This document shows positions 19,545 through 29,809 of a DNA stretch of 64,000 nucleotides, one piece after another. Location of the stretch: the NCBI RefSeq assembly GCF_900155565.1, contig NZ_FUHM01000002.1:1798001-1862000 (forward strand). The letters run 5' to 3'. Below the pieces are notes generated by a model, which was not told the origin of the DNA, ran no database searches, and saw nothing but the letters and a program-made list of their open reading frames with translations. This DNA is from Anaerosalibacter sp. Marseille-P3206. Lineage in GTDB: Bacteria; Bacillota; Clostridia; Tissierellales; Sporanaerobacteraceae. Position 1 is the stretch's first letter, and every line of letters begins with the position of its first letter. The position numbers and the translations under genes are program-made.

Positions 19545-20195
19545 ATGGAAAGAGAAAGCAAAGTGTCAATGACAGTTATAAGGCGATTACCCAAATATTA
19601 TAGATATTTAGGAGAGCTTTTAAACAAAGGGATAAACAGAATTTCATCCCAAGAATTAAGTAAATTAACAGGATTTACAGCATCACAAATAAGACAAGAT
19701 TTAAATAATTTTGGTGGATTTGGTCAACAAGGGTACGGGTATAATGTGGATGAATTAAAAACTGAATTAGGTAAAATATTGGGGCTAGATAAATGCTATA
19801 ATACCGTAATAGCTGGTGCAGGTAATCTAGGCCAAGCGGTTGCAAACTATAAGGGATTCGAGGATGCAGGATTCAAGGTATTGTCCTTATTTGACAAGAA
19901 TCCAAAATTAATAGGTTTAAAGATTAGAGATATTGAAATAAAAGATGTAGATGAAATGGCAAAGTTTATTGAAGAAAATGATGTAGAGATAGGAATTATC
20001 ACTACTCCAAAGAATAATGCACAAGATATAGCGGATATATATTCCAAAAGTGGTATAAAGGGAATTTGGAATTTTGCTCCTGCAGATATTAAAGTACCTG
20101 AAACTATAGTTGTAGAAAATGTACATTTAAATGAATCTTTATTTATACTTTCTTATTTTTTAAAGAACCATATTTTACCTGAAGGTGGATTTTAA
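19545..20195 (+). CDS. rex: Redox-sensing transcriptional repressor Rex
   Basis: A 216-residue protein with an N-terminal winged helix (RRLPKYYRYLGELL and TASQIRQDLNNFGGFGQQGYGY) and a Rossmann domain with GAGNLGQAV that binds NAD(H). Rex represses fermentation and respiration genes when NADH is low and leaves DNA when NADH is high. ATG 19545 follows AGGGAGTGAGGG. Upstream in-frame codons from 19485 would add an unconserved 20-residue tail. It directly precedes the acyl-CoA dehydrogenase/etf operon, a plausible target. Confidence 0.96.
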   Translation: MERESKVSMTVIRRLPKYYRYLGELLNKGINRISSQELSKLTGFTASQIRQDLNNFGGFGQQGYGYNVDELKTELGKILGLDKCYNTVIAGAGNLGQAVANYKGFEDAGFKVLSLFDKNPKLIGLKIRDIEIKDVDEMAKFIEENDVEIGIITTPKNNAQDIADIYSKSGIKGIWNFAPADIKVPETIVVENVHLNESLFILSYFLKNHILPEGGF

Positions 20196-20246
20196 AAAAC
20201 AAATTATTAACAACAAAATATTACAAAAAATTATTATATGATGCTT

Positions 20247-20290
20247 AAAAGACTTGTAATCCTTATAATATGAAGGATTTACAAGTCTTT
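20247..20290 (+). terminator. Rho-independent terminator after rex
   Basis: AAAGACTTGTAAATCCTT-type arms (with one bulge) form a long stem followed by TTTTTATC. A second small hairpin, TCTCTTTTAAAGAGA, follows at once. Confidence 0.85.
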
Positions 20291-20430
20291 TTATCTCTTT
20301 TAAAGAGATAAAAACAAAAGGAATTATTTCAAAAGATAAAATTTTAACAATATTGATGGAATTATATTAAGAAATGAACTATAATATATATGGAGATTAT
20401 CAGCCAATATTATAGGGAGGGAAGTATAAT

Positions 20431-21570
20431 ATGAATTTCACATTGACGAAAGAGCAGGAAATGGTTAGAACCGTAATGAGAGAATTTGCTGAAAATGAAG
20501 TAAAACCAATTGCAGCAGATATTGATGAAACAGGAAGGTTCCCAAGAGAGAACGTTGAAAAAATGGCTAGATACAATATGTTGGGTATACCTTTCCCAGA
20601 AGAACTAGGTGGAGCAGGCGGAGACGAATTAGCTTATGCAATAGCAGTAGAAGAATTATCAAGAGTTTGTGGTACAACAGGAGTTATATTATCAGCTCAT
20701 ACATCATTAGGATGTTGGCCAATTTATAAATACGGTACAGAAGAACAAAAACAAAAATATTTAATACCATTAGCTAAAGGTGAAAAACTAGGAGCTTTTG
20801 CATTAACAGAACCTAATGCTGGTACAGATGCAGCAGGACAACAAACTATTGCAGTAGAAGATGGCGATGACTATATTCTAAACGGATCAAAGATTTTTAT
20901 AACTAATGGTGGACAAGCAGATGTATATATAGTATTTGCTATGACAGATAGAACAAAGGGAACAAGAGGAATTAGTGCTTTTATAGTTGAAAAGGACTTT
21001 CCAGGATTTACTATCGGAAAGATAGAAGAAAAAATGGGAATTAGAGCTTCTTCAACAGCTGAACTTATTTTCCAAAACTGTGTAGTACCTAAGGAAAATC
21101 TTTTAGGTGAATTAGGAAAAGGTTTCAAAATTGCAATGTCTACATTAGATGGTGGTAGAATTGGTATTGCAGCTCAAGCATTAGGAATTGCTCAAGGTGC
21201 ATTAGATGAAACAGTACAATACTTAAAAGAAAGAAAACAATTTGGTAGATCACTTTCTAAATTCCAAGGACTACAATGGATGGTAGCAGATATGGCAACT
21301 GAAATAGAAGCAGCTAGAATGTTAGTTTATAGAGCAGCTTATAACAAAGCAAACGGTCTTCCTTACAATAAAGAAGCAGCTATGGCAAAATTATATGCAG
21401 CTAACACAGCTATGAATGTAACTACAAAATGTGTTCAATTACATGGTGGATATGGATATACAAAAGACTATCCAGTTGAAAGAATGATGAGAGATGCTAA
21501 GATTACAGAAATATACGAAGGTACTTCTCAAGTACAACAAATGGTTATTGCTGGTCATTTATTAAGATAA
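20431..21570 (+). CDS. bcd: Short-chain acyl-CoA dehydrogenase (butyryl-CoA dehydrogenase-like)
   Basis: A 379-residue FAD enzyme of the acyl-CoA dehydrogenase family. It has the signatures [17 protein letters not shown] and [20 protein letters not shown], and the catalytic Glu in [10 protein letters not shown] near the C-terminus, as in butyryl-CoA dehydrogenases. In clostridia this enzyme, with EtfBA, reduces crotonyl-CoA to butyryl-CoA. etfB and etfA follow in the same operon. The chain-length preference is inferred from family resemblance. It has an AGGGAGGG site. Confidence 0.92.
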   Translation: MNFTLTKEQEMVRTVMREFAENEVKPIAADIDETGRFPRENVEKMARYNMLGIPFPEELGGAGGDELAYAIAVEELSRVCGTTGVILSAHTSLGCWPIYKYGTEEQKQKYLIPLAKGEKLGAFALTEPNAGTDAAGQQTIAVEDGDDYILNGSKIFITNGGQADVYIVFAMTDRTKGTRGISAFIVEKDFPGFTIGKIEEKMGIRASSTAELIFQNCVVPKENLLGELGKGFKIAMSTLDGGRIGIAAQALGIAQGALDETVQYLKERKQFGRSLSKFQGLQWMVADMATEIEAARMLVYRAAYNKANGLPYNKEAAMAKLYAANTAMNVTTKCVQLHGGYGYTKDYPVERMMRDAKITEIYEGTSQVQQMVIAGHLLR

Positions 21571-21589
21571 TAAAAAGGAGGAGGAAGTT

Positions 21590-22381
21590 ATGAAAATCAT
21601 AGTATGTTTAAAACAAGTTCCTGATACAAATGAAGTAAAGATTGATCCAGTAAAAGGAACTTTAATTCGTGAAGGAGTTCCAAGTATTATAAATCCTGAT
21701 GATAGAAACGCTTTAGAAGAAGCATTAAGAATAAAAGATAAATGTAAAGATACTGTGGTTACAGTTGTTAGCATGGGGCCACCTCAAGCTGATGTTGCAC
21801 TAAAAGAAGCATTAGCTATTGGTGCTGACGAAGCAATATTACTTAGTGACAGAGCTTTTGCAGGTTCTGATACATGGGCTACATCAACAGCTATAGCTGG
21901 AGCTATTAAGAAAGTTGGAGACTATGACATAATATTCTGTGGTAGACAAGCTATTGATGGTGACACTGCACAAGTAGGACCACAAATTGCTGAACATTTA
22001 GGAATCCCTCAAATTACTTATGTAGAAGAACTAGAAATATTAGACGGAAAAGTTAGAGCTAAAAGAGCTCTAGAAGATGGATACTTTGTAGTAGAATCAG
22101 AAATGCCAGTATTGCTTACTGCAATTAAAGAATTAAATGAACCAAGATATCCATCAATAAAAGGTATTTATAAAGCATATAGAGAAAACAAAGTTACTGT
22201 TTGGACTGCTAATGACTACGAAGTAGATAGAGATAATTTAGGTCTTGACGGATCACCAACTGAAGTTAACAAGTCTTTCACACCTCCAGGAAAAGCATCT
22301 GAAGTTGAAATGCTAAATGGAGATGCTAAGGAAGTTGCAAGACAATTAGTTGTAAGACTAAAGGAGAGAAAGATTATATAA
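21590..22381 (+). CDS. etfB: Electron transfer flavoprotein beta subunit
   Basis: A 263-residue protein starting MKIIVCLKQVPDTNEVKIDP, the canonical EtfB N-terminus, with the dinucleotide-domain motifs VVSMGPPQADVALKEALA and CGRQAIDGDTAQVGPQ. EtfB pairs with EtfA and passes electrons to the acyl-CoA dehydrogenase. In anaerobes such complexes can bifurcate electrons from NADH to ferredoxin and to crotonyl-CoA. It lies 19 bases after the dehydrogenase gene with an AGGAGGAGG site. Confidence 0.96.
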   Translation: MKIIVCLKQVPDTNEVKIDPVKGTLIREGVPSIINPDDRNALEEALRIKDKCKDTVVTVVSMGPPQADVALKEALAIGADEAILLSDRAFAGSDTWATSTAIAGAIKKVGDYDIIFCGRQAIDGDTAQVGPQIAEHLGIPQITYVEELEILDGKVRAKRALEDGYFVVESEMPVLLTAIKELNEPRYPSIKGIYKAYRENKVTVWTANDYEVDRDNLGLDGSPTEVNKSFTPPGKASEVEMLNGDAKEVARQLVVRLKERKII

Positions 22382-22416
22382 GGGTTTGAACTTAAATTAT
22401 AAAGGAGGATGTAGCT

Positions 22417-23634
22417 ATGGCAGTAAAAGTCATAAAAGAAAAATGCGTTGGCTGTGGAGCTTGTATTAAGGTTTGCCCATTTGATGCAATAATGATGGTT
22501 GATAAAAAGGCTGTTATAACGGATAAATGTACCGCTTGTGGTCAATGTGTACAAAAATGTCCTGTAAAAGCAATTGAAAAAGAAGAAGGCAAAAAAGGCG
22601 GAGTAAATGTTGATGAATATAGAGGAGTTTGGGTATTTGCTGAACAAAGAGGTGGAGAACTTCTAAATGTAGCTATTGAATTATTAGGAGAAGGTAGAAA
22701 AATAGCTGATGAATTAGATACTGAACTTACTGCAGTATTACTTGGACACAATATTGATGATGACGCTGAAACATGTATTAAATATGGTGCAGATAGAGTG
22801 TTATATGCAGATAGTGAACTATTAGATGTATATACAACTGAAGGATATGCAAAAGTAATATATGATTTGATTCAAGAAAGAAAACCAGAAATACTTCTTA
22901 TAGGTGCTACTAATATAGGAAGAGATTTAGGACCAAGACTATCAGCAAGAGTTCATACTGGACTTACTGCTGACTGTACAAGATTAGATGTTGACAAAGA
23001 AAACAGACGTCTTATGATGACTCGTCCAGCATTTGGTGGAAACCTAATGGCTACTATTCTTTGTCCAAACCATAGACCACAAATGTCTACAGTTAGACCA
23101 GGGGTTATGGAAAAGGCAAAACCAGTAGAAGGAAGAAAAGGAGAAATCGAAAAATTTGCTCCAAAACTAACTGCTGCTGATATCAAAGCTAAAGTTATAG
23201 AAACTGTAAAGAGTGACAAGCCAGTAGTTGCTCTAGAAGAAGCTCCAATCATAGTTTCTGGTGGTAGAGGATTAGGAAATGCAGAAGGATTTAAACTAAT
23301 TGAAGAATTAGCTGAAAAATTAGGTGGAGTAGTAGGAGCTAGCCGTGCTACTGTAGATTCACAATGGATAGACCAACCTCACCAAGTAGGTCAAACTGGA
23401 AAGACTGTTAGACCAGGACTTTATATTGCCTGTGGTATTTCAGGAGCTATCCAACACTTGGCTGGAATGCAAGATTCTAAATGTATTATAGCTATAAACA
23501 AAGATCCAAATGCTCCAATATTTGAAGTGGCTGACTATGGTATAGTTGGTGACTTATATGAAGTAATCCCAGCATTTATGGAAGCATTGGACAATGTAGA
23601 GGACATAATGGAAGCTATAAAAGCTGTTAAATAA
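22417..23634 (+). CDS. etfA: Electron transfer flavoprotein alpha subunit with ferredoxin domain
   Basis: A 405-residue protein. Residues 1-60 form a two-cluster 4Fe-4S domain ([13 protein letters not shown] and [13 protein letters not shown]) fused to a normal EtfA: N-terminal domain from about 65, and the FAD-binding C-terminal domain with [24 protein letters not shown] and [14 protein letters not shown]. Plain EtfA lacks the Fe-S extension. It is known in CarE of caffeyl-CoA reductase and in LctC of lactate dehydrogenase complexes, both electron-bifurcating or confurcating. The extension suggests an extra electron wire to or from ferredoxin. Confidence 0.95.
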   Translation: MAVKVIKEKCVGCGACIKVCPFDAIMMVDKKAVITDKCTACGQCVQKCPVKAIEKEEGKKGGVNVDEYRGVWVFAEQRGGELLNVAIELLGEGRKIADELDTELTAVLLGHNIDDDAETCIKYGADRVLYADSELLDVYTTEGYAKVIYDLIQERKPEILLIGATNIGRDLGPRLSARVHTGLTADCTRLDVDKENRRLMMTRPAFGGNLMATILCPNHRPQMSTVRPGVMEKAKPVEGRKGEIEKFAPKLTAADIKAKVIETVKSDKPVVALEEAPIIVSGGRGLGNAEGFKLIEELAEKLGGVVGASRATVDSQWIDQPHQVGQTGKTVRPGLYIACGISGAIQHLAGMQDSKCIIAINKDPNAPIFEVADYGIVGDLYEVIPAFMEALDNVEDIMEAIKAVK

Positions 23635-23644
23635 AATTAATATA

Positions 23645-23680
23645 AAATGAGATAAAGCTTAGTCTTTATCTCATTTTGTT
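23645..23680 (+). terminator. Rho-independent terminator after etfA
   Basis: AAATGAGATAAAG and CTTTATCTCATTT form a 13-bp perfect stem followed by TGTTG; the T-rich tail is short. Confidence 0.8.
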
Positions 23681-23693
23681 GATTTTCTTTGTG

Positions 23694-23722
23694 TTTACAA
23701 ATAAGTATGTCTATGTTATAAT
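23694..23722 (+). promoter_or_regulatory. Promoter of glutamate dehydrogenase gene
   Basis: TTTACA (23694-23699), 17-base spacer, TATAAT (23717-23722). Confidence 0.75.
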
Positions 23723-23794
23723 TTCTATTGTAAATGAATATGGTTTTTGGTGAAAACCTTTTCACCAGAATCAAAATATAGGGAGGTCATGTTG

Positions 23795-25060
23795 ATGTCA
23801 AAAGAAAATTTAAATCCACTAGAAAGTGCTCAAAAACAAGTTAAAAGCGCATGTGACGCTTTAGGCCTAGACCCAGCTGTATATGAAATACTAAAAGATC
23901 CACAAAGAATGATTGAAGTATCAATACCTGTTAAGATGGATGATGGTACAGTTAAGACTTTTAAGGGATATAGAGCTGTACATAACAACGCTATTGGACC
24001 TGGTAAAGGTGGAGTTAGACTACATCCTGGAGTAAATCCAGATGAAGTTAAAGCGTTATCTGTATGGATGACTTTCAAATGCGGTGTTATGGGTGTACCA
24101 TATGGTGGAGGAAAAGGTGGAATTACTGTTGACCCAACTAGCTTATCACAAGGAGAACTAGAAAGACTTGCAAGAGGATATGTTCAAGGAATATATAAAT
24201 ATATAGGCGAAAAAATAGATATACCTGCTCCAGACGTAGGAAGTAATGGACAAGTTATGGCTTGGATGGTAGACGAATACAATAAATTAACTGGCGAATC
24301 CTCTCTTGGCGTTATAACTGGTAAACCAGTTCCATGGGGTGGTTCAAAAGGAAGAAATGAAGCTACAGGATTTGGTGTTTCTGTAATAGCTAGAGAAGCA
24401 GCTAAAAAAGTTGGAATCGAAATGAAAGGTGCAAAAGTTGCTATCCAAGGATTTGGAAACGTAGGAAGCTATACAGTTAAAAACGTTCAAAAACAAGGTG
24501 CTAAGATAGTAGCTCTTGGTGAATGGGCTAAATCAGTAGGAACTTATGCATTATATAATGAAGATGGACTAGATTTTGCAGACATGAAAGCTTACATGGA
24601 TGAACACAAAAACCTTGTAGGATATCCAAAAGCTAAACAAATCACTCTTGATGAATTCTGGGCATTAGATGTAGACATTCTTATCCCAGCAGCATTAGAA
24701 AATGCAGTAACAGCTGAAGTAGCTGAAAAAGTTAATGCTAAATTAGTATGTGAAGCAGCTAATGGACCATTAACTCCAGGTGCTGACGAAGTATTTGAAA
24801 GAAGAGGAATCCCTGTTACTCCAGATATCTTAACAAATGCTGGTGGAGTTACAGTATCATACTTCGAATGGGTACAAAACCTATACGGATACTATTGGGA
24901 AGAAAAAGAAGTTGAAGAAAAACAAGAAGTTGCAATGGTTAATGCATTCAACGATGTTTGGGCATTAAAAGAAAAAGAAAATGTTACAGTAAGAAAAGCT
25001 GCATACATGAATTCAGTTAAGAAAATAGCAGAAGTAATGAAATTAAGAGGATGGTATTAA
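23795..25060 (+). CDS. gdhA: Glutamate dehydrogenase
   Basis: A 421-residue Glu/Leu/Phe/Val dehydrogenase converting glutamate to 2-oxoglutarate and ammonia. The substrate-domain motif VPYGGGKGGI contains the catalytic Lys, and the Rossmann motif is IQGFGNVGSYT (about residue 215). Length fits the hexameric 420-450-residue class of Clostridia and Bacillus (RocG/GudB). GGGAGG (23781-23786) is 8 bases before ATG 23795, better placed than for the ATG at 23789. Base composition at third positions favours A/T with very regular codons, as in the highly expressed etf and groEL genes. Confidence 0.95.
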   Translation: MSKENLNPLESAQKQVKSACDALGLDPAVYEILKDPQRMIEVSIPVKMDDGTVKTFKGYRAVHNNAIGPGKGGVRLHPGVNPDEVKALSVWMTFKCGVMGVPYGGGKGGITVDPTSLSQGELERLARGYVQGIYKYIGEKIDIPAPDVGSNGQVMAWMVDEYNKLTGESSLGVITGKPVPWGGSKGRNEATGFGVSVIAREAAKKVGIEMKGAKVAIQGFGNVGSYTVKNVQKQGAKIVALGEWAKSVGTYALYNEDGLDFADMKAYMDEHKNLVGYPKAKQITLDEFWALDVDILIPAALENAVTAEVAEKVNAKLVCEAANGPLTPGADEVFERRGIPVTPDILTNAGGVTVSYFEWVQNLYGYYWEEKEVEEKQEVAMVNAFNDVWALKEKENVTVRKAAYMNSVKKIAEVMKLRGWY

Positions 25061-25075
25061 TCCTTATTAATAAAT

Positions 25076-25104
25076 AAAGGCTGGTCATTGACCAGCCTTT
25101 TTCA
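25076..25104 (+). terminator. Rho-independent terminator after glutamate dehydrogenase
   Basis: AAGGCTGGTCA TTG ACCAGCCTT-type arms form a stem of about 10 bp followed by TTTTTC. Confidence 0.9.
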
Positions 25105-25107
25105 ATG

Positions 25108-25138
25108 AATGAGTCAGGGGACGGTTCCTTGACTCATT
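25108..25138. repeat. REP-like 31-bp palindrome, copy 1
   Basis: AATGAGTCAGGGGAC, one G, then GTTCCTTGACTCATT. Two arm differences from perfect symmetry are both G-T compatible, so the hairpin persists in RNA or single-stranded DNA. A near-identical element lies at 36831-36861. Similar GGGACGGTTC palindromes are common in anaerobic Firmicutes genomes and often go with REP-associated transposases; none is in this window. Confidence 0.8.
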
Positions 25139-25165
25139 GTTAGTGCTAGTCAAGAGGTGAAAATA

Positions 25166-26041
25166 ATGAGTTTTAATATAGTAGAAAATGGAGGCAAGAT
25201 TATAGCAAAAATAAATGATTTTGACCCAACCCATATATTTGAATGTGGACAATGCTTCAGATGGAATAGGGAAGAAGATTTTAGCTTCACTGGAGTTGCC
25301 TTTGGGAAAGTATTAAATGTAAAAAAGGAAGATGACTGTATCACCTTTTCCAACACTAATATAGACGAATTTAATGATATATGGTTTAATTACTTCGATT
25401 TAGAAAGAGACTATAGTAAGATAAAGAAAAAACTTTCTAAAGATCCTATACTAAAAGAGGCTGTAAACTTTGGTAGTGGTATAAGAATACTTAATCAAGA
25501 TCCTTTTGAAACCCTCATCTCCTTTATCATCTCTGCAAATAATGGAATACCTAGAATAAAAAAATCCATTGAACTTATATGTGAAAGATATGGGGATTGT
25601 ATTGGACAATACAATGGTAAGAGTTATTATTCTTTTCCTACTTCGGAAGTATTATCTAAGGTTTCAATGGATGAACTAAGAGAATGCAGTGTTGGATTTA
25701 GAGATAAGTATATTTATAATGCTTCAAATATGGTTGCAAATGGAGAAATAGATATTTACAATCTAAAGGATTTGTCTATTAATGAAGCTAGAGATACATT
25801 GATGAAATTCCCTGGAGTAGGACCTAAGGTTTCTGATTGTATAATGCTTTTCTCAATGGAAAAACATGATGCATTTCCCATAGATGTGTGGGTGAAAAGA
25901 GTTATGGAATACTTTTACCTTAAAGAAGATACTAGCTTAAAGAAAATTCAAGCTTTTGGGCAAGAAAAATTTAAAAACTTAGCTGGATTTGCTCAACAAT
26001 ATTTATTTTATTATGCTAGGGAATTAGGAATAGGCAAATAA
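25166..26041 (+). CDS. 8-oxoguanine DNA glycosylase (OGG1-type)
   Basis: A 291-residue HhH-GPD DNA repair enzyme. The N-terminal OGG_N domain has FECGQCFRWN. The helix-hairpin-helix is in MKFPGVGPKVSDCI, with the catalytic Lys of GVGPKV and the conserved Asp in FPIDVWVKRVM. OGG1 enzymes remove 8-oxoguanine opposite cytosine and nick the strand. This two-domain form resembles eukaryotic OGG1 and is known in clostridia. AGAGGTGA precedes ATG 25166. Confidence 0.9.
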   Translation: MSFNIVENGGKIIAKINDFDPTHIFECGQCFRWNREEDFSFTGVAFGKVLNVKKEDDCITFSNTNIDEFNDIWFNYFDLERDYSKIKKKLSKDPILKEAVNFGSGIRILNQDPFETLISFIISANNGIPRIKKSIELICERYGDCIGQYNGKSYYSFPTSEVLSKVSMDELRECSVGFRDKYIYNASNMVANGEIDIYNLKDLSINEARDTLMKFPGVGPKVSDCIMLFSMEKHDAFPIDVWVKRVMEYFYLKEDTSLKKIQAFGQEKFKNLAGFAQQYLFYYARELGIGK

Positions 26042-26136
26042 TGAAGGAAATATGAGGTAATAAATGAAAAGATGAGATATTTACCATTATAGATGAAATA
26101 ATAGGAAAAAAGGTATAATTAGGCTAAATATAAAAC

Positions 26137-26165
26137 TTGATAACAAAAATAATATTAAGTAACAT
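26137..26165 (+). promoter_or_regulatory. groESL promoter
   Basis: TTGATA (26137-26142), a 17-base spacer and TAACAT (26160-26165), placing the start of transcription just before the CIRCE element. Confidence 0.65.
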
Positions 26166-26179
26166 AGAGATTGTAGACA

Positions 26180-26206
26180 TTAGCACTCAAGAGTTAAGAG
26201 TGCTAA
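26180..26206 (+). promoter_or_regulatory. CIRCE operator (HrcA binding site)
   Basis: TTAGCACTC, nine bases, GAGTGCTAA: a perfect match to the CIRCE consensus. HrcA binds it and represses groESL until heat or unfolded protein withdraws GroEL from HrcA. It lies 50 bases before groES. Confidence 0.98.
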
Positions 26207-26237
26207 TAAATTTGAAGGGTAAATAATACATTTTTAA

Positions 26238-26537
<300 letters not shown>

Positions 26538-26552
26538 TATTCTAAATAATAA

Positions 26553-28205
<1,653 letters not shown>

Positions 28206-28213
28206 TCCCATAT

Positions 28214-28248
28214 AAAAACCTCTGAGACAATCTCGGAGGTTTTTATTT
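28214..28248 (+). terminator. Terminator after groEL
   Basis: AAAACCTCTGAGA CAA TCTCGGAGGTTTT forms a 13-bp stem (one G-T pair) followed by TATTTTTTG. It also overlaps the 3' end of the opposite-strand gene. Confidence 0.92.
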
Positions 28249-28530
28249 TTTGTCTTTTTCTACCCAACTTTTTTCTAGTGGTGCGAAGTATTCTAGTATA
28301 GCTAAAGCTGCTAAAACTATATATAGATAGATATTTGTATAAAATGGGCCTGAATGTTTTGTATTACTAGAAAATAAAACTATGAAAGCAATAGCTGATG
28401 ATACTACACGATAAGAATATTTTGTAATAAGCCTACTTTCACAGTGAGGACATCTAATTCCTCCAAAGATCTTTTTCAATACTGAATAATCTAGTTTTCC
28501 CTTACATTCAGGACAAGTTTTCTTTTCCAC
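28243..28530 (-). CDS. Zinc-ribbon membrane protein, function unknown
   Basis: A 95-residue protein. The N-terminus holds CPEC and CPHC 17 residues apart, a likely zinc ribbon, followed by two hydrophobic segments (about residues 43-58 and 66-84) and a charged tail. It resembles the small cxxc-about-20-cxxc membrane families of Firmicutes, function unknown. It is convergent with groEL and shares its terminator region. Confidence 0.75.
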   Translation of the reverse strand: MEKKTCPECKGKLDYSVLKKIFGGIRCPHCESRLITKYSYRVVSSAIAFIVLFSSNTKHSGPFYTNIYLYIVLAALAILEYFAPLEKSWVEKDKK

Positions 28531-28665
28531 AACATCACCTCTGTTTTTAGTATAACATAAAAAGAATTATTATTTTCAGAAAAACTGTAATGATTTTGTA
28601 AGCCTTTTTTATAAAATATATGTTACTATCCTATATATTAAATTATAGAAAAGAGGATTATAACG

Positions 28666-29496
28666 ATGAAAAAATCATTATATGCAGTTTTAGCTTTAAT
28701 ACTATTAATATTAGGAACTATACTTGTTAAAAATGGAAAGGTAAAGATAGCCATTGCAGATTCAAATAAAGTCATTCCAGTACTTATGTATCATCACATT
28801 GTAGAAGATGAAAATGAAGCCAATAAGATAACATTAACTTCTAAAAGATTTGAAGAAGATATGGAATATTTAAAAACAAAGGGATATACAACTATATCTT
28901 TTAAAGAATTAATTGATTATAGTGAAGGCAATAATAATTTACCAGATAAGCCTGTAATAATAACCTTTGATGATGGTTATGAAGATAATTATATAAATGC
29001 TTATCCTATATTAAATAAAAACAATATGAAAGCTACTATTTTTGTAATAGGTTCTAGAATTGGAATAACTAATTTTAATAATGATCCTAGATATTCATAT
29101 ATGTCTTGGGGACAAGCCAAAGAAATGTACCAAAGTGGACTAATAGAAATACAACCTCATTCTTATGATTTGCATCATTATAAAACAAATGCGAAACATG
29201 GACAAGGTGTACTACCAAAGGATAAAGAAAATGAAAAAGAACATTACAATAGGTTTTTAGTAGATACAGAAAAGGTTATGAAACTTATTAAGGACAATGT
29301 AGGAAGTGAATCCTATGTCTATGCATATCCTTATGGTAAGTACAATGCGACTAATGAGGAAGTTCTTAAAGCTTTAAATTTTAAAGTTACTTTGACTACA
29401 AAAAGCCAATATGCAGATATATCTAATGGATTGTACAAACTTAAAAGAATAAATGTGCCTTGTAACAAGAAATTAAGAGAGTTACTTTTATATTAA
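28666..29496 (+). CDS. Polysaccharide deacetylase, membrane-anchored (NodB fold)
   Basis: A 276-residue protein with an N-terminal transmembrane segment or uncleaved signal (residues 5-22), then a NodB domain: VLMYHHI, the metal-ligand TFDDGYEDN (about residue 105) and PHSYDLHHY (about 165), and AYPYGKYN. Family members N-deacetylate peptidoglycan or other polysaccharides outside the cell. The His of the usual HTxxH motif is represented by H-S-x-D-x-H-H. A weak GAGGAT ribosome site precedes the ATG. Confidence 0.88.
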   Translation: MKKSLYAVLALILLILGTILVKNGKVKIAIADSNKVIPVLMYHHIVEDENEANKITLTSKRFEEDMEYLKTKGYTTISFKELIDYSEGNNNLPDKPVIITFDDGYEDNYINAYPILNKNNMKATIFVIGSRIGITNFNNDPRYSYMSWGQAKEMYQSGLIEIQPHSYDLHHYKTNAKHGQGVLPKDKENEKEHYNRFLVDTEKVMKLIKDNVGSESYVYAYPYGKYNATNEEVLKALNFKVTLTTKSQYADISNGLYKLKRINVPCNKKLRELLLY

Positions 29497-29628
29497 ATAT
29501 TAAATGAATATATTTTTCAAACATAATGAATACATTTATTATATAAAAGGGTAATGTAAAAAGTTTTATGAAAAAATAAAAGTCAAAAATAATACTTTTC
29601 AATTAAATTTTGAGTGGGATCTCCCGCC

Positions 29629-29757
29629 ACCCTTGACAAAAAATAAGAAAATGCTTAGTTAAAACTAACAAGGGCGAGGGGAACTCAAAAACAAGACAAC
29701 GCAAATAAGCCCTTGAAATGTTCATTATAGCATTTTCTTAAATATTTTTGTCAAGGG
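29629..29757. repeat. Large nested inverted repeat downstream of the transposase gene
   Basis: The arms starting CCCTTGACAAAAA (29629-29655) and ending TTTTTGTCAAGGG (29729-29757) pair over about 26 positions with a 3-base bulge. A second pair, CAAGGGC and GCCCTTG (29669-29675 and 29709-29715), nests inside. The element occupies most of the 313-base gene-free gap between the deacetylase and the transposase. It could be an IS end structure, a strong terminator for the transposase, or an inserted MITE-like palindrome. Confidence 0.7.
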
Positions 29758-29809
29758 CAAGCCTACGGTGGCTAGTGCTGCTGGGCTCAAAGAATCTAAA
29801 AACAAGACT

